Of a DNA stretch of 64,000 nt, positions 33,207 through 46,116 are shown one piece after another; position 1 is the stretch's first letter; each line of letters opens with the position of its first letter. This DNA is from Chamaecrista fasciculata (taxonomy: Eukaryota > Streptophyta > Magnoliopsida > Fabales > Fabaceae): NCBI GenBank assembly GCA_003254925.1, contig QANZ01039871.1, positions 94,178 to 158,177 of the forward strand, read 5' to 3'. Below the pieces are notes generated by a model. The model saw only the letters and a program-made list of their open reading frames with translations. It made no database searches and was not told where the DNA came from. The translations under genes were made by a program, and so were the position numbers.

Positions 33207-35571
33207 GTAAGTGACAATTTGGACAGTCTAACGCCTCATGATTTTGCGTTTTGGGTTTGGGATTTTATCAGCCCCTCCCCCTTGAAATGCGGGGCCACGA
33301 CGACTTGTCGTTTTCATGCAGACCATTTTTGGAATCCGATGCCGCCTTCATCCTTAGCTTTGGGTCACTCCCACTGACAATTCTTCCCTGGCCCCACCCC
33401 TGCATTTTTATACTTCCTTCCTCTCTCTCTTTTGGATTAGCATTATTAGTATATTACTATATTCTTCAATTTTTACTATTGCAGAACGGAAGAAAGAAAT
33501 TCTTACTCATGATCAAATGTCATTTGGAAAGGTCCACACCACGTGTAGGAAGGCCAGAGCCTAGCACAAAACTTGAGTCTGGTTATTAGACGGCGACACA
33601 CCATCTGGTATCACGTTGAAATGTCTATTATATTGTGTGATCCAACATCTATCTTTTGGTGCCACTACCTATAAAATGTCCCCATTAAATTATATACATA
33701 CATACATCACTTCCTCCGCCTAGCTATTCCATTCAAATTTGAAGCCACCTGATTTGTATAGCTCAATTGAAGAATGCATGTATTTATGTATGTATTTTCT
33801 CTGTTTGACAAATATATATGCCCCAATTGCATCTCCCACTCATTTATATGAGGGATTATATCGCCTTGCGTCTTTAGAACCTTCTTATAACATATCACAT
33901 TAATTCATTATCCATTTATTACAAACTTGTATTAAAAATGCAAGCACCTTGATCGCATTTTTGCATTTTGGTGAGGTTGGAGAAAGTAAGTATAAAGGGC
34001 GGTAGGTGTTATTAGTTAATTTGGAGTTGGGACAAATTAAAGAAGTGAAGAAGGGATGATATCCCCACACTGTACTCTGCCACTACTAATTCTTATCTCG
34101 AAACAGGACCACAAAAAGTAAAATGCAGTATACAGAGGCCGCCAGCCACTTTAACCCCTTTTGCTGCTCCTTTGGGTTTACTTCCAACTTCACCTTACAC
34201 TCTTCTATCTTTTCTCCCAAATTCATTTCATTTATGAACTCATAACGCTACCTACCTAGCTTCCTGCTTTGCCTTTTCTTCAACACTTACCTCCCTCCTT
34301 TTCCCACCACTTTATCAATTGGATTTGGACCACTCTCCTTATGATCTAATTCCAATGATATATATATATACTGCATGCCTCACTCCTCTCTCAACTCTAC
34401 GCATATGGTTACATTACTCTCTATTACTAATCTCCCACCTCTAACAAGGCATTATATATATATATGAAAAGTTTTGCCTGCCTGCACTGCCTCTGCCACG
34501 ACTTTCCTTTTGCAGATTCTTACATAGACATATCGCGCATAGTCAAACTCCTTTTTGAAAAGCCACATCATTTAGTTACGGGTTATATATTAATGATGTT
34601 ACCTTAATTTCTTCCCAAACTGGCTACTGGAACCCATCCTCCACTCCAACTCTATGCTTCCATATTCTCAACTGATAACATTACAATTTTAGTTCTTTTA
34701 CACTTTCCAATCCTCCCATTTTAATCATTGGTCTATACTATATATATATACTTTTTTCGATACTTACTCCAAACAGTATATATATATATTAAATATATTA
34801 TTGATGTACTAATTAACTACCTAGCTAGTCTACTCTGTTATTTAAATCAGCCAACTGTAACTCACAAGTCACAATTGATCGATGACCATCTTTACAGGTA
34901 TTGACAGCGAACAGAATTATTATACTACTAACAAGACATGCAGCATACATACATATATGGATTTTAACCAGCCTACTAAAAAAATCCTTGCGTGCAAAAG
35001 GAGAAAATTAAAAGCGACGACGTTCGAGAATAGTATTAAAAATGAGTTAACTAATTGAGTATAGTAATCTATCTGTTCACAAAAGACAGGAAAGCGACAT
35101 GTTATGAAAAAAGCTTCCTCCAATTCACCAAAAAGCGAAAATGATGAAATCATGTGTTTCTTCTTTTCTTTAGACCTTTATCTTTATTTTCTTTTTTGCC
35201 ACTTTTCGCATCTTCCCGGTATCCCACCCTCTTGACGACGGATATACCACGTAAAATTCCAAAAGGAACCAAAGTTCACAAAAAAATGGAATTTAGTTAT
35301 TATGTATTAATTAAAGTCAGGGGAGGGTGTCACGATTTGTAATAGTCTCTAATCAGCTGGCTACACATATAATTAGTGTGGAAATTAAAGCATTACAGAA
35401 TATTATAATCATCAAATCTCAATGAACGAATATGATGTTGAACATGTATATATATAAATCAATCAGTGTCAATTTTATTCTGATGTTCTGATTTCTAATC
35501 ACGCGACAAAAAGCAACCCTGTCCATCTGGAATTTCTAGACACCCAAATTTAATATGTTTTTTTCACAACA

Positions 35572-35659
35572 ATATATATAGTAAAAATCGTGTGATTCTA
35601 ATTCATTGTTTCTCNATATATATAGTAAAAATCGTGTGATTCATAATTCATTGTTTCTC
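35572..35659. repeat. Duplicated 43-bp block on both sides of an N
   Basis: atatatatagtaaaaatcgt... at 35572-35614 and 35616-35659 differ by about one inserted base and are separated only by the N at 35615. This pattern is typical of two contig ends that overlap but were joined with a placeholder N. Confidence 0.9.
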
Positions 35660-36744
35660 TTTCTTAAAGTTTTTAATTCACAATTAATATGAGTTCTTTC
35701 TAAAAATTAACGTAATTTTGTTAAATCTGAAAAATATTGAATTCTTAAATATACCAAAAAATCCTTGAATAAGAAATCTCATATCATGTTGTATGTATAG
35801 TTATAATAATCGTTGCAATTTATATTGAGATGTGTCTAACCATTGGCAATTGAGCGACGCGTGGCATAACCTTAATATTAATTTTAAAAAACTTCGATGA
35901 GATTAAGAATGTATACGAATTTCAAAAAATATACGGACTCACTAGTCACTACCCTGCAGTAGGCGTCTATATACGAAGAGGTGATTTTGTGTCATGAAAG
36001 CAATCAAAATTTGATTTTAGAGTATGACTTTAAAAAGAAGCAAAAGCCAAAAGGAGTAGTAAGCCGCAAAAGTCATTCACTTTAAAAAGTGAGGGGCCTG
36101 AGGATAAAAAGTAAAAACAGTGCTGACGAGTGTTGAGACTTGAGAGTCTCTCACTCTCAACCACACGAGAAAGAAAGAAAGAAAGAGATTTTTTTTCTTA
36201 AATGAAAGAAAGAAAGAGATGCTTTTAGAAAAATGGATGAGAGAGGACCATTTTAGCACTTACAGATACCAAACATGTCTTGGACATGAAAGGAATCCTT
36301 CAACCTCATTCATCCAATGAAATGAACCACATCACGCTTCACACTTCACAGCCTAGCTACCTCTATTTAGTCCTGATGAGAGATTCTTCTTCATTTTATT
36401 TTTCTTTTTTCTTTTTGCTTTTAATTTAATTTGCATGCCCCCACACTTTGCTTCTTCATCTTCCCTAATCATCCTCTGATCTCCTTTTCCTCTTACGCTC
36501 TTAAATCGATCGACTCTACCCCATATATTAATCAACAAATAAATGGCATATAGTTAGCTTAAAGCATATTGGGCCTTTTCGGATTTCGATCGACCACGAT
36601 AAAGTTTAATTATCGACTTTATACATATATATACATTTTTTAAAATGTCCATGGGTTTTTATGGTCAAATTTCCCTTTCTATAATGTAAGGTTGGATCCA
36701 CCACCACCTGCCCAATAGTTGTGGGTTTGACCTATACTATCTAT

Positions 36745-36818
36745 CTATAGAACCATCACCACCATCATAATCATCATTATTATTATTAATCATCATCATC
36801 ACCATCATAATCATCAAT
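36745..36818. repeat. (ATC/ATT)n compound microsatellite
   Basis: catcaccaccatcataatca followed by att and atc repeats, interrupted. Non-coding. Confidence 0.85.
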
Positions 36819-38586
36819 CACTCAACTCTTCAGAAATCATTATATATGCAATCCATAACGAGCGGGTGGAAAACTATCAACAAAATAAAATAAAGAGTAA
36901 ATTATATAACTCATAAATAATAGTTCAAACCTAGGAAGCATGGACACTTCATTTTGAACTTCAAACTATTTTAAGAATCCCTTGAACTATGCGAAGTATG
37001 AATTATGGATGTTGGAGATATTGATATTTCATCTATTCATATTTCTTTCTCTTATTTTTTCTTTCTTACTTTCACTCACATCTAACATATTTCAATCATA
37101 CTTTATACTTCAGCTCATCCATTTCCTTTAGGGGACATATATTAATTGTTCTTATATAAAATTAAAAGAAAAACGAACATAATAATAAAACATAGGATAT
37201 AAAGGACAACATAAAGATTAAAAAAGAAAAGTTAGTCAGAAATCCTCAAGTGCTGTTGAATGCTGATATATATACTTGATATTTGCAGTGTCTGGGAAGC
37301 TGTAAGGGAAGAGAATCAGAAAAAAAAGGGAGCGAGGATTGAGAGAAGAAGAAGTAAATTAAGAAAGTAAAGAGGGTAGAGAGAGAGAAACAAGTGCAAG
37401 CATAAGGTCAAGGCAATGGCATCATGTGTTGGCATTCATGAAAGAGAGAATCTAAGGGTACGTAGCCTGAAAATTCGATCGGTTGGGGCCATGGTTGCCT
37501 TTAATCATTCAATCACCTTTTGTAATTATAGGCGCAAAGCTTCAGCAAAAGCACTTTCTGATCAAATGTTTCAATCTTAACCATTATGAGAGAGGGCTGG
37601 GCTAATTATAAGGCATCCCCATATATTGCCTCAATATAATCTATATCTCTTGTAGTTTTCTGTGCCCACTCTTTCAACTATGCTTACATTACATTGATCC
37701 ATACCATGTGCCTTTGTCCATTCATTCACTTTTATTAATCCTCACGGGAATCTTCCACTTTATAATATATACCTTTCTCACCTCCATTTGTTTCCGACGT
37801 TTTATCATGTTAGGTGGCCTTTAATTCTGAACCGAAACGTACAAACATTCGCTCAACTTGCAAGATTAAGTTTGTGATTTGTCTGTTTCTACCCAACTAA
37901 TCAGTTTTTTTTCACCTTCCTTTTACGTCCATCATTTAATTTACCTCTCTTTTTTACCCGCTTATATTTAATTACGATATTTTCAATTTTTTCTGCCTTT
38001 ATATATGTGTATATATATGCAATATGTAGCATCTAAATATTTTCTTTTATTTCTATATATAGTAACTTTCTAAGACTTCGTGTCCCATTCATCAATATTT
38101 GAATTGAAGGCGGTACATATATAAACTGTTTTGCAGAATTTCGGGTAATTGTGATTTAAAAGGTAGATATGGATTTTTTCTTCATTAATGGAAAGTAGAG
38201 GAAAGAGAAACATGTGTACATCATATCTTATTTTAAGGTTTTATTTTAGTTTCAATGGAAGAACGCTAGCTATATATCTAATTATAGGAAGAATTGTTTT
38301 CGTATAATAAACGCATACTGTCGTCTAAGACAAACACTCACTGTCGTGCAGAGCTCCACTTACGATCCCTGTTCAATTAATACTAATCGGATGAATTCTT
38401 TTTTTTTTTTTGTCATTTTTTCTTGTGTGTTAAGAAATTTGTCACTTTACAGTACTTTTGTATCAGATCCTGCATGCATGCACATATCAACATATCATGT
38501 GGTACTTTCTGTGTCTGTCCACACTTGATCCACACGAATGACAAACAATAAATTAATGTTTTGTAGAGAGCCTTCCAAACTATACA

Positions 38587-39568
38587 GCGCCAAATTAATA
38601 AAGAATTTTATTTTAAAAGATATTGAAAAAAAGGGAGAAAAGCTGGGTATATATATGATCTTTAATTTGTGGAAATTGTGACAGCAAGGATATTTGCTAG
38701 CTCCTTTTCTTGCGCCTGGATTACTTGCGGTATTTCTTCAAGTTCAACTTTATTAAGACCCCCAATTTCCAACACAAAAGGAACTTCAAACTTCAAAGGC
38801 ATACCCAATGGCCAATGATATCTATCTATCTATCAGTTTAAATTATATTTTTTATCTTTTGAAAAAAAAAAAAGCAAATGGGAAGTTAAAATAAAAGCAA
38901 GGGGGTGATAAAAAAAAAAGGATTGAGGGTGAGAGGGGTTAAAAGTAAAAACTTAAAAATAATGGATGTTGCATGGAAAATGTAGGGAAAGTACGTAGAT
39001 ATATAGGCGGAGATGGGAAGGCAGTAACAACCAAGCCTATTATAGAAGTGGTCCATATTTGTCTACCAATGGATGATGGATCTACCCGACCCCGTTTAAA
39101 TTCTACATGTGCCACATGCGTATCTCAACCGTATTGGGGAGTAATTATTAATTCTACATTTAATTTCAATTCTTACCTAACAGTTAAGCCGTTATGGCCC
39201 TAAATTAAATGACCATGTGTGCCATGTCCCCTCCCTTACTCCCATCACTCTACTCTTACATTATATATACATGAATTATGATCCCCAAATTCATCTCTCC
39301 TCAATTAAGACCGCAGCACTAGAACGGAAATCCGAGCTGTCAACAATACGAAAATGCAAAAATATGGATCAACACCAAATTAATTATTGGGCCGACTCAT
39401 ATATAGAAACAATACTGTTGGAGTAGTAATGCCTAGGTTAAACACCTACTGATTCATAATGCAAACACACACGGTTTTATAGTAATAAGAAAAAAAAAGA
39501 GTCACTGGAGATATGTAAATGCAAAATTGGTGGGGGAAAAATTTGACATAGGGAGGATAAGCGCCAAA
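38587..39568. promoter_or_regulatory. Two E2F-type motifs upstream of the KRP gene
   Basis: gcgccaaa occurs at 38587-38594 and 39561-39568 (complement TTTGGCGC, matching the E2F consensus TTTSSCGS). The nearer one lies about 560 bp before the KRP start codon. Cell-cycle control of KRP genes through E2F is known in plants; use of these particular sites is inference. Confidence 0.4.
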
Positions 39569-40036
39569 TCCTCGTGTGTGCTGATTCAGCGTCACAAAAA
39601 TGGAATAATGCGATGCACGAATGTAACAACCAACCGAAGCCGGTAGTGTTGTTGCGGATAGATGGCAATTTGGGGCTTCTATATTGAGACGAGGGATATA
39701 TCAGTAATTTCGATTTGTACACAATTATTTTGCTTAAGACCGGTTCTTTACCGAACGGGACTCCAACCCAAGTATATATGATTTGATTTGATTTGATTCC
39801 CCATTTCCCTCTCCCTCTCTCTTCCTTCCTAACTCGATCCATCACTCGTAAGCTAGTAGTATCATTTCCCGTTTGAGTTTCCTTTCCTCCCATTCTCTCG
39901 CTCTAACGTGCCACGTTTTCATTGGTTTCTTCTTCGGCGCAGCTCTTATCTGTAACGGCGCCGTCAAATTCACCGTTAACGGAGCGTGGACCACCACTAC
40001 CACCGCCACTAACAAAACCCATAACCCATACCCCAG

Positions 40037-40081
40037 TCTTCTTCTTCTTCTTCTTCTTCTCTCTCTCTCTCTCTCTCTCTC
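40037..40081. repeat. (CTT)n(CT)n microsatellite in the KRP 5' leader
   Basis: cttcttcttcttcttcttct followed by ctctctctctctctctctct, ending about 47 bp before the KRP start codon. CT-rich leaders are common near plant transcription starts. Confidence 0.9.
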
Positions 40082-40127
40082 ATTACCCAAATCACTAGAA
40101 CGTTAACACTCGCAAGTAGCAAGAGAA

Positions 40128-41317
40128 ATGGTGAGGAAGTGCAGAAGAATTGCCGAGATTAATTCTGTAATGGAGATGGCTCAGGTAGGCGTCACCACCA
40201 GAGCTTCCTCAGCTTTAACCATGGGAGCTAACAGTTCTTCCGGAAGGACATCCAAGAGGAGGAAAATTAACAACGACGAACAACTCAAATTCTCCGCATC
40301 ATCATTCGTTCGCTTTGCCAGGACGACTCAAACCGTCATTCAACCAGAGACCACACTTCTGCCGCCGCCGGACACTGATGAATTCCCGGTGTCTTGCTGT
40401 TCCAGCAACGGATCCATTGGCCTTGACGACGAGAGGATCGATTTCTTAGATCTGGAGGTACAGTTTTTTTAATTCGTTACCTCATACCAACAGTTTCACC
40501 ACCATATATTAATTTTTTTAATGGCTCTTGCTCTTGATGCTTTATTATTGATCATCCTTTCGGTTGCTCTTTATAATTGCTTGTCTTTGTCACCTAATTG
40601 AATGCACCGTATTGAACATATTTGCAGGTAGAGAGCGCTCAAGTTGAAACGTCGACGTGTAATTGCAGTGACGACGAAAGGTTTTGAAACCGCCTTTTCA
40701 AATGTTAAACAGTTAGATTTATTTGAATTCGAAAGAGCGTCGAGTTTAATTCTTACCGTTTTAAAATCTGTCATTCGTTCACCAAAAAAAAAAAAAATCC
40801 GCCATTTCAAAAATTTAAATAGATATTAAAAAAAACTACGAGTCTCTAATATGTATATATATACTCTTAACGTCTCCATTCTTTGTTGCGCAGGAGAGAA
40901 ATGAGCCATACTAGCGAGCTTCGAACAAAGTCAGAAGACATGGAGTCAGCAGATAAACCGACGGAGAAGCTAATAACGGAGGTGGATTCCCACAGCAAAT
41001 CACCGGGGAAGAAGAGGCCAACAGAATCGGAGCTGGAAGAATTCTTTAGTCCCGCCGAGAAAGACATACAAAAACAGTTTGCAGAGAAGTAACTAACTCA
41101 AGCCAAAATCCTTTTCCCTTACTTGAATTTCAATGGCATTTCAATTAACATTGGTTAATGTACTGCTAATTTTCGTTTCATCTTCAAGAAATTTTCGAGC
41201 AACTGACCGTTGGTATTATATTTGTATTCCTTCAAATTGTTTTGCAGGTATAATTATGATATTGGGAACGATGTGCCCTTGGAAGGACGTTACGAATGGG
41301 TTAAATTAAAGCCATAA
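40128..41317 (+). CDS. KRP: Cyclin-dependent kinase inhibitor of the KRP/ICK family, 4 exons, 215 aa
   Basis: Nuclear inhibitor of CDK-cyclin complexes that restrains the cell cycle and endoreduplication. Exons: 40128-40457, 40628-40680, 40894-41088, 41248-41317; phases agree and sum to 216 codons. The N-terminus is MVRKCRRIAEI and a basic stretch SKRRKI (residues 42-47) is a likely nuclear signal. The diagnostic C-terminal block is complete: KRPTESELEEFFSPAEKDIQ, then KQFAEK, and, in exon 4, KYNYDIGNDVPLEGRYEWVK, the cyclin- and CDK-binding motif shared with animal p27. The last exon codes for only this motif, as in other KRP genes. The middle is variable and acidic/Ser-rich, as usual. The start is the first ATG after the CT-rich leader and gives the normal MVRK beginning. 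Which KRP number it corresponds to is not clear. Confidence 0.97.
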
Positions 41318-44300
41318 ACACTCTTCTTTCCCCTGCCAGCCTTGAAGAAAGAAGAGATAGCGATCTAAACATGCCACATTCTGACATTATTCTTACGTTT
41401 AGTTTAGGTATTTTCAATTTATCTTTTGTTTGATGTACAGCTTGCTTTATCGTTAGGACTGGTAGAATTCACCTCGTTTGTTCTGTGTACGGGTAATACG
41501 GAGGAGCAAGCTTGCGCAGAATTGTAAATTCTCTAGGTGAAGAACAAACTGTTGGAATAACAATTCTGGTCTTCATTTTCCTTAACCTCCCGAAAAATCG
41601 CGTCTGTTTCTTTGCGATAACTTTGCAGGTCTTTCTACTCTAACTTGCAAGGTACTAGTAAAGTCAGTGACAGTAGTATCTTCTTTTTCTTTTTTGCTTT
41701 TACTATTTTTTTCTCGTGATGTTAAATTCCTCCTTTATCTTTCTTGTCTTTTTCGTTCCGTTTTCTTTAATTCAGTGCTGAATTGTCTTTTCCCTATTCA
41801 GCTGTTGAAAAAAAAAATCATTTCTCCTGAAACTTAAATAATTGGGACATTTATATGTCCATGGTGTGGGCTTGGTGGAAAAAACTGAAAATGAGATTAC
41901 TCACATAATTAGCTGAATGTGAGTGGGGGGTGAAAAAAGAAAGAAAAGAAGGAAAAACAGAAAATGAGGAAAGAGGGAGTAGTGTAGTAAATGATGATTT
42001 GTTTAATTGTAGGGAGTGAGTGAAGCAGGTACACACACCATGGCGTGTAAGTTACGGACACGTGTTTTTGAGGGATCGGAAAGCTGAACTTATCCCCCAT
42101 GTGAGTGAGTGTTACAGTGTTGGAACAAAATCCACTTTTACAAGTAAAATCAGAATGGGGTACCAAAGCAATTAAGGGATTATGCTACGGGATTATTTCC
42201 TTCCTCTCCTCTGAATTTTGACAGAAGACAGATAAGAGTGGTAGTAGTAAAAATAATAATGACAGTAAATTTCTGGAATTGCTGATACTGTTTTTGATAT
42301 CCATATATATCCTGATCAATCATGGCATGGTATATCGGAAATGCACTGTGATATGTTAAGAGGGAGAAAGGTGAAATTGGAAGAGAGGAACTAGGGAATA
42401 GAATAGAGAAGAATTGGGTGTGGTCCTTCATTCTTCAAGAGTGCATAGGTAGCTAGGCAAGAGGTGGGAGGGACTAGAATGGGAAAATTACGTCATTGGG
42501 GGCGTCGTTTTGGTTGTTTTATTTTAATAATAATAGAGTTGTTGCATCTAGCTAGCGTGAGAGGAACGTGTTTGTCACGTACTAGCTAGGATGTATATAT
42601 ATATTTTAGTTATTTAGAGTGTGGGTTAGGGAAGCACATGGTGTGAGATTCGCCTGCGTCTGAATTTCATGATGTGGTAAGGTTGGGTGGTGTGGTGTGG
42701 TGTGGGGAGAGAGACGAAGCACTTTATAGCACACAAATCACAATGCGCCTGAACAACTGTTGCTTTCCGTTATGCAGTAATCATTGCTATTGCTAGTTGC
42801 TATTATTCAGGTCATTTCTCCACTTCAGGAATGCTTCTTCTTTCACTACTCTCTCAATATTAACCTCTCACCTCTTCCTTTCCTTGCTATATACTCAACA
42901 TTTTTTTTCATCTCCTTCATTTCTAAGAAAAAGTCTTTTGTTACACAGTAATTTCTTTTAAAAACAAAACTCTTCTTATTTTTAAGAAAGGAAAACTACT
43001 GGGTTTTCTTTAGGGGAATAATTGCCAAGAGAGAAGAAAAAACGTACTAACGACTTAATTGATCGCATTTTGATAAATTTGAATATAATAATTATCCATT
43101 ACGCTACATTTTTTTTAGGTCACGAAATGTGGGTATGTATATATAGTATGGCCCTTGTATCATTTAATTATTTCAATTCAGCCAGTCACTTTTTCGTAGT
43201 GATTTGAAAAAAAAAAACCGTAAATAAGACAAAAAATAAATTCACGTCGCTCCATTGTTCTTTGATCTAATTATAGAGTAGGCCAGCCAGGGGACTCTTT
43301 TGTGACGACGTGACAAAATTAATAATGCAAAAATCCAGAGAGAACAGTTTTAACTAGCTAGTTGACGAGTCCGAGTCAAATAATTATATGTAGGATCATA
43401 CATGACTGAATATAATACATTAACCCAGTATAGAGGGAGAGTAAATTTGAGTAATATGTTGAAGATTTTAGATTTGAATATTTCATATACTGATCGAAAG
43501 GATAAAATATAAGATATTGGGAGTCCACACAACACAATCTGATTTGATGATCAGCCCTGCTTGTCCTGCTCGATGTATCGTACCCGTCTTTGTTAACAAA
43601 TAATTAACAGCTGAAGGAGAGGGTACAATGTACTAAAAACTGAGAATGGCACCAGAAAATAGTAATTTTAGTCTGGAAGACTTGAGCGCCATTATTCTGT
43701 TTTGTCTTGGTGTCTTTATTAGTGTCGCCAAGTAGGGGTAGGAGTGTTCTAAATTGTCGTGTTTTGATCTTAATCTTTGGTAGAAAGGACATACAGAAGT
43801 AGGCAATAATAATAGTGTGGATGAGATTAAATCCAAACAAGGGATTGTTGATAGAGTCTCTAATATATGTACATCTAGATATATAAATAGATATAGGAGA
43901 CAATGCCATATGGGCTAACATTATGTTTGAGTTTCAAACAAAAAACAGACATTAATTAAAACTCAGAAATCAGCATAGTGAGTGGACAGTGGTACGACAG
44001 CAAGTCACTAAATGCAAATGTGGCTTGAAATGGCATTTTGCACACCTTCCTTCAACTTCAGACACCCACAACCCTCAGAAAAAGCAAACCCATTTTAATA
44101 TTTTACACACTGCTGCGATGGGCCCTCCCCTACACAGCATCAATGGACAATGGTTAGTTAATTCATATATATGATGGAGATTGGAGAGGGCAGGCACATA
44201 TAGCTAGCTAGCTTTGAGCTAGACTTCGACGTTTATGTTGGTGAATATAATGAGGAAGAATTGAAGAAGTGGTAGTTGATGATCTGGATTCTGAATTCTG

Positions 44301-44922
44301 AAACAAGTCGTTTCAGGAATTGGATTGAGACAAAAGAAGATGGTATCACAAATAGAGAGGATAGGCTACTACTATACGTATACACTCAACTTGAGAAAAC
44401 ACTGCAGGCGTCACTTAGTTAGTTCTGCCATTCGTCTTGGATATTGTGCTCACTTCTTCTACTTCCACACATACACTTACTACCTTGTCTGGTCCCCGTC
44501 TCTAATTAATATAATCCCTACTACTATTCTCTAAACAAAAGTCACCACAAATTTAAACGACCTTTTTTTTTTCTTATTCACAAAAGATGGTTAATTACTA
44601 GTGGATCATTTGTGTAACAGCTTATTTTGGTTTGGTCTACCTATTTTATTAAAGCCATGAGTCATGACATTGATAAGCAACTAAACATATATAGACGGTC
44701 GTGTGGTCAAGACAAATTAGTGATGACGGATCATTATATTGTGGAGGAGTCATGTTGAGAAAGGGATGCCACAACTAATTTCAATTGCCTGTTTGAGACA
44801 ATTATTCATTAAAAGTTAAAACAAACTGTAGGTATTACCTGTTTACGAAACAAGTCAACACTGAATTGATTCGATACCCTTTGCAATTAACGTAACATTA
44901 GAAAAGATTATCTAGGCATTCA
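41318..44922. other. Intergenic region, no gene supported
   Basis: KRP 3' UTR, then 3.5 kb of AT-rich DNA with short microsatellites. Open frames of 60-105 codons (such as 43604-43921 on the minus strand) have no family features or good splice sites. No miRNA sequence that I know was seen. Confidence 0.5.
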
Positions 44923-44923
44923 A

Positions 44924-44964
<41 letters not shown>

Positions 44965-45370
44965 GGCTTAAGTGCACTTTTGGTCCCCTAACTTTTGCAA
45001 AGGTCTCAATTTGGTCCCCTAACTTTTTTTGTTGCAATTTTGGTCCCTTAACTTTTGAAAACGTCTCACCATGGTCCCCTAACTTTTTTGTTGCAATTTT
45101 GGTCCCCTAACTTTTAAAAACATCTTACCATTGGTCCCAAGTTAAGGACCAAAATTGAGACTTTTGCGAAAGTTAGGGGACTAACGGTGAGACGTTTTCA
45201 AAAGTTAGGGGACCAAAATTGCAACAAAAAAAGTTTGGGGACCAAATTGAGACTTTTGCGAAAGTTAAGGGACCAAAACTGCAGCAAAAAAAGTTAAGGG
45301 ACCAAATTGAGATCTTTGCGAAAGTTAAGGGACCAAAAGTGCTCTTAAGCCTAATAATAATAATAATAAT
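44923..45370. mobile_element. 389-bp palindromic GGTCCCCTAACTTTT MITE inside an (AAT)n repeat
   Basis: The element at 44964-45352 begins aggcttaagtgcacttttgg and ends ...cttaagcct. Its two halves are near-perfect complements built of 'ggtcccctaactttt', 'gcaaaggtctcaatttggtc' and 'gaaaacgtctcaccat' blocks, so it can fold into one long hairpin. It is set in (AAT)n: 44923-44963 on the left and 45353-45370 on the right, which masks any target duplication. The ends and inner blocks match the MITE at 6516-6882, so they belong to one family. Confidence 0.85.
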
Positions 45371-45895
45371 GACAAAATGAGCGAGCATGGAGTAGTGTTG
45401 TTGAATTTTGATTTGGGTGTATGATAATTAAAATTGGTAGGAGTGTTGAGTGTGGTTGTGAAAGAAAAGAATGAGGGCCGATGTGAGATATGTTAAGAAT
45501 GGGCTTAGCTTGTGCAGGAATGGTCCATGTGACAATTACCATTGCTTTTCCCATCTAGAGTTGGCAACGTCATGCCTCGTTGCACTTTGAACTGCATACT
45601 GTTTTTTCTTTTGTTTTGGAAGTCACAGGCAGGCCTGCTTTCACTTTGACACAAATATATATAACAAAAAGCTTTGACCCCCCAAGAAATTTTTTACACA
45701 CAATAAAAGCCCTGTTGAAAAGGAGAATGCCTTTAATCTGTAAGTATTCTTTTACAGCCATTGGCAGGCAGCCTAAAAAGCTAAAAGGAATTTACAACGG
45801 CTCAAGGATAATAATGGAGACATAATTTTTTTTTCTTTTTTGTTTCACAGAAAAAGAAAAAACAAAAGGCTGATCTAATACTATCCACATGCTTG

Positions 45896-46067
45896 CTACA
45901 CAATTTCATCTGAGGCCCCTGACACCCTAGACCTGCTGGATTTCAAAGAAATGTCATTTTCCACAGAATGAGAAAGTAAAGCCTTCACGATTTGGCGAAA
46001 TCTCCTTCTATAAGTTGGAAACTTTGATATACTCCTCACCATTCCAATCATCCTAACAATGGGTACA

Positions 46068-46116
<49 letters not shown>

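Larger units (their letters stand above)
32720..39560. other. 6.8-kb gene-poor region
   Basis: AT-rich DNA with many short microsatellites and no gene I can support, apart from the possible exon at 33133. Notable pieces are a duplicated block around an N at 35615, (GAAA)n near 36165-36222, ATC/ATT repeats at 36745-36818, a 23-bp match to the 6-kb MITE end at 36935-36957, and E2F-type motifs at its right end. Short open frames such as 38973-39203 have no family features. Confidence 0.5.

Noticed and set aside
33123-33589. Frames of 84 and 112 codons on the plus strand
   Set aside because: No family features. The nearby frame from 33133 with a signal peptide and donor site is the better reading, and even that is weak.
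34480-34505. Partial match to miR408 (ctgcactgcctctgcc)
   Set aside because: Only about 12 bases agree, and no complementary star segment is nearby.
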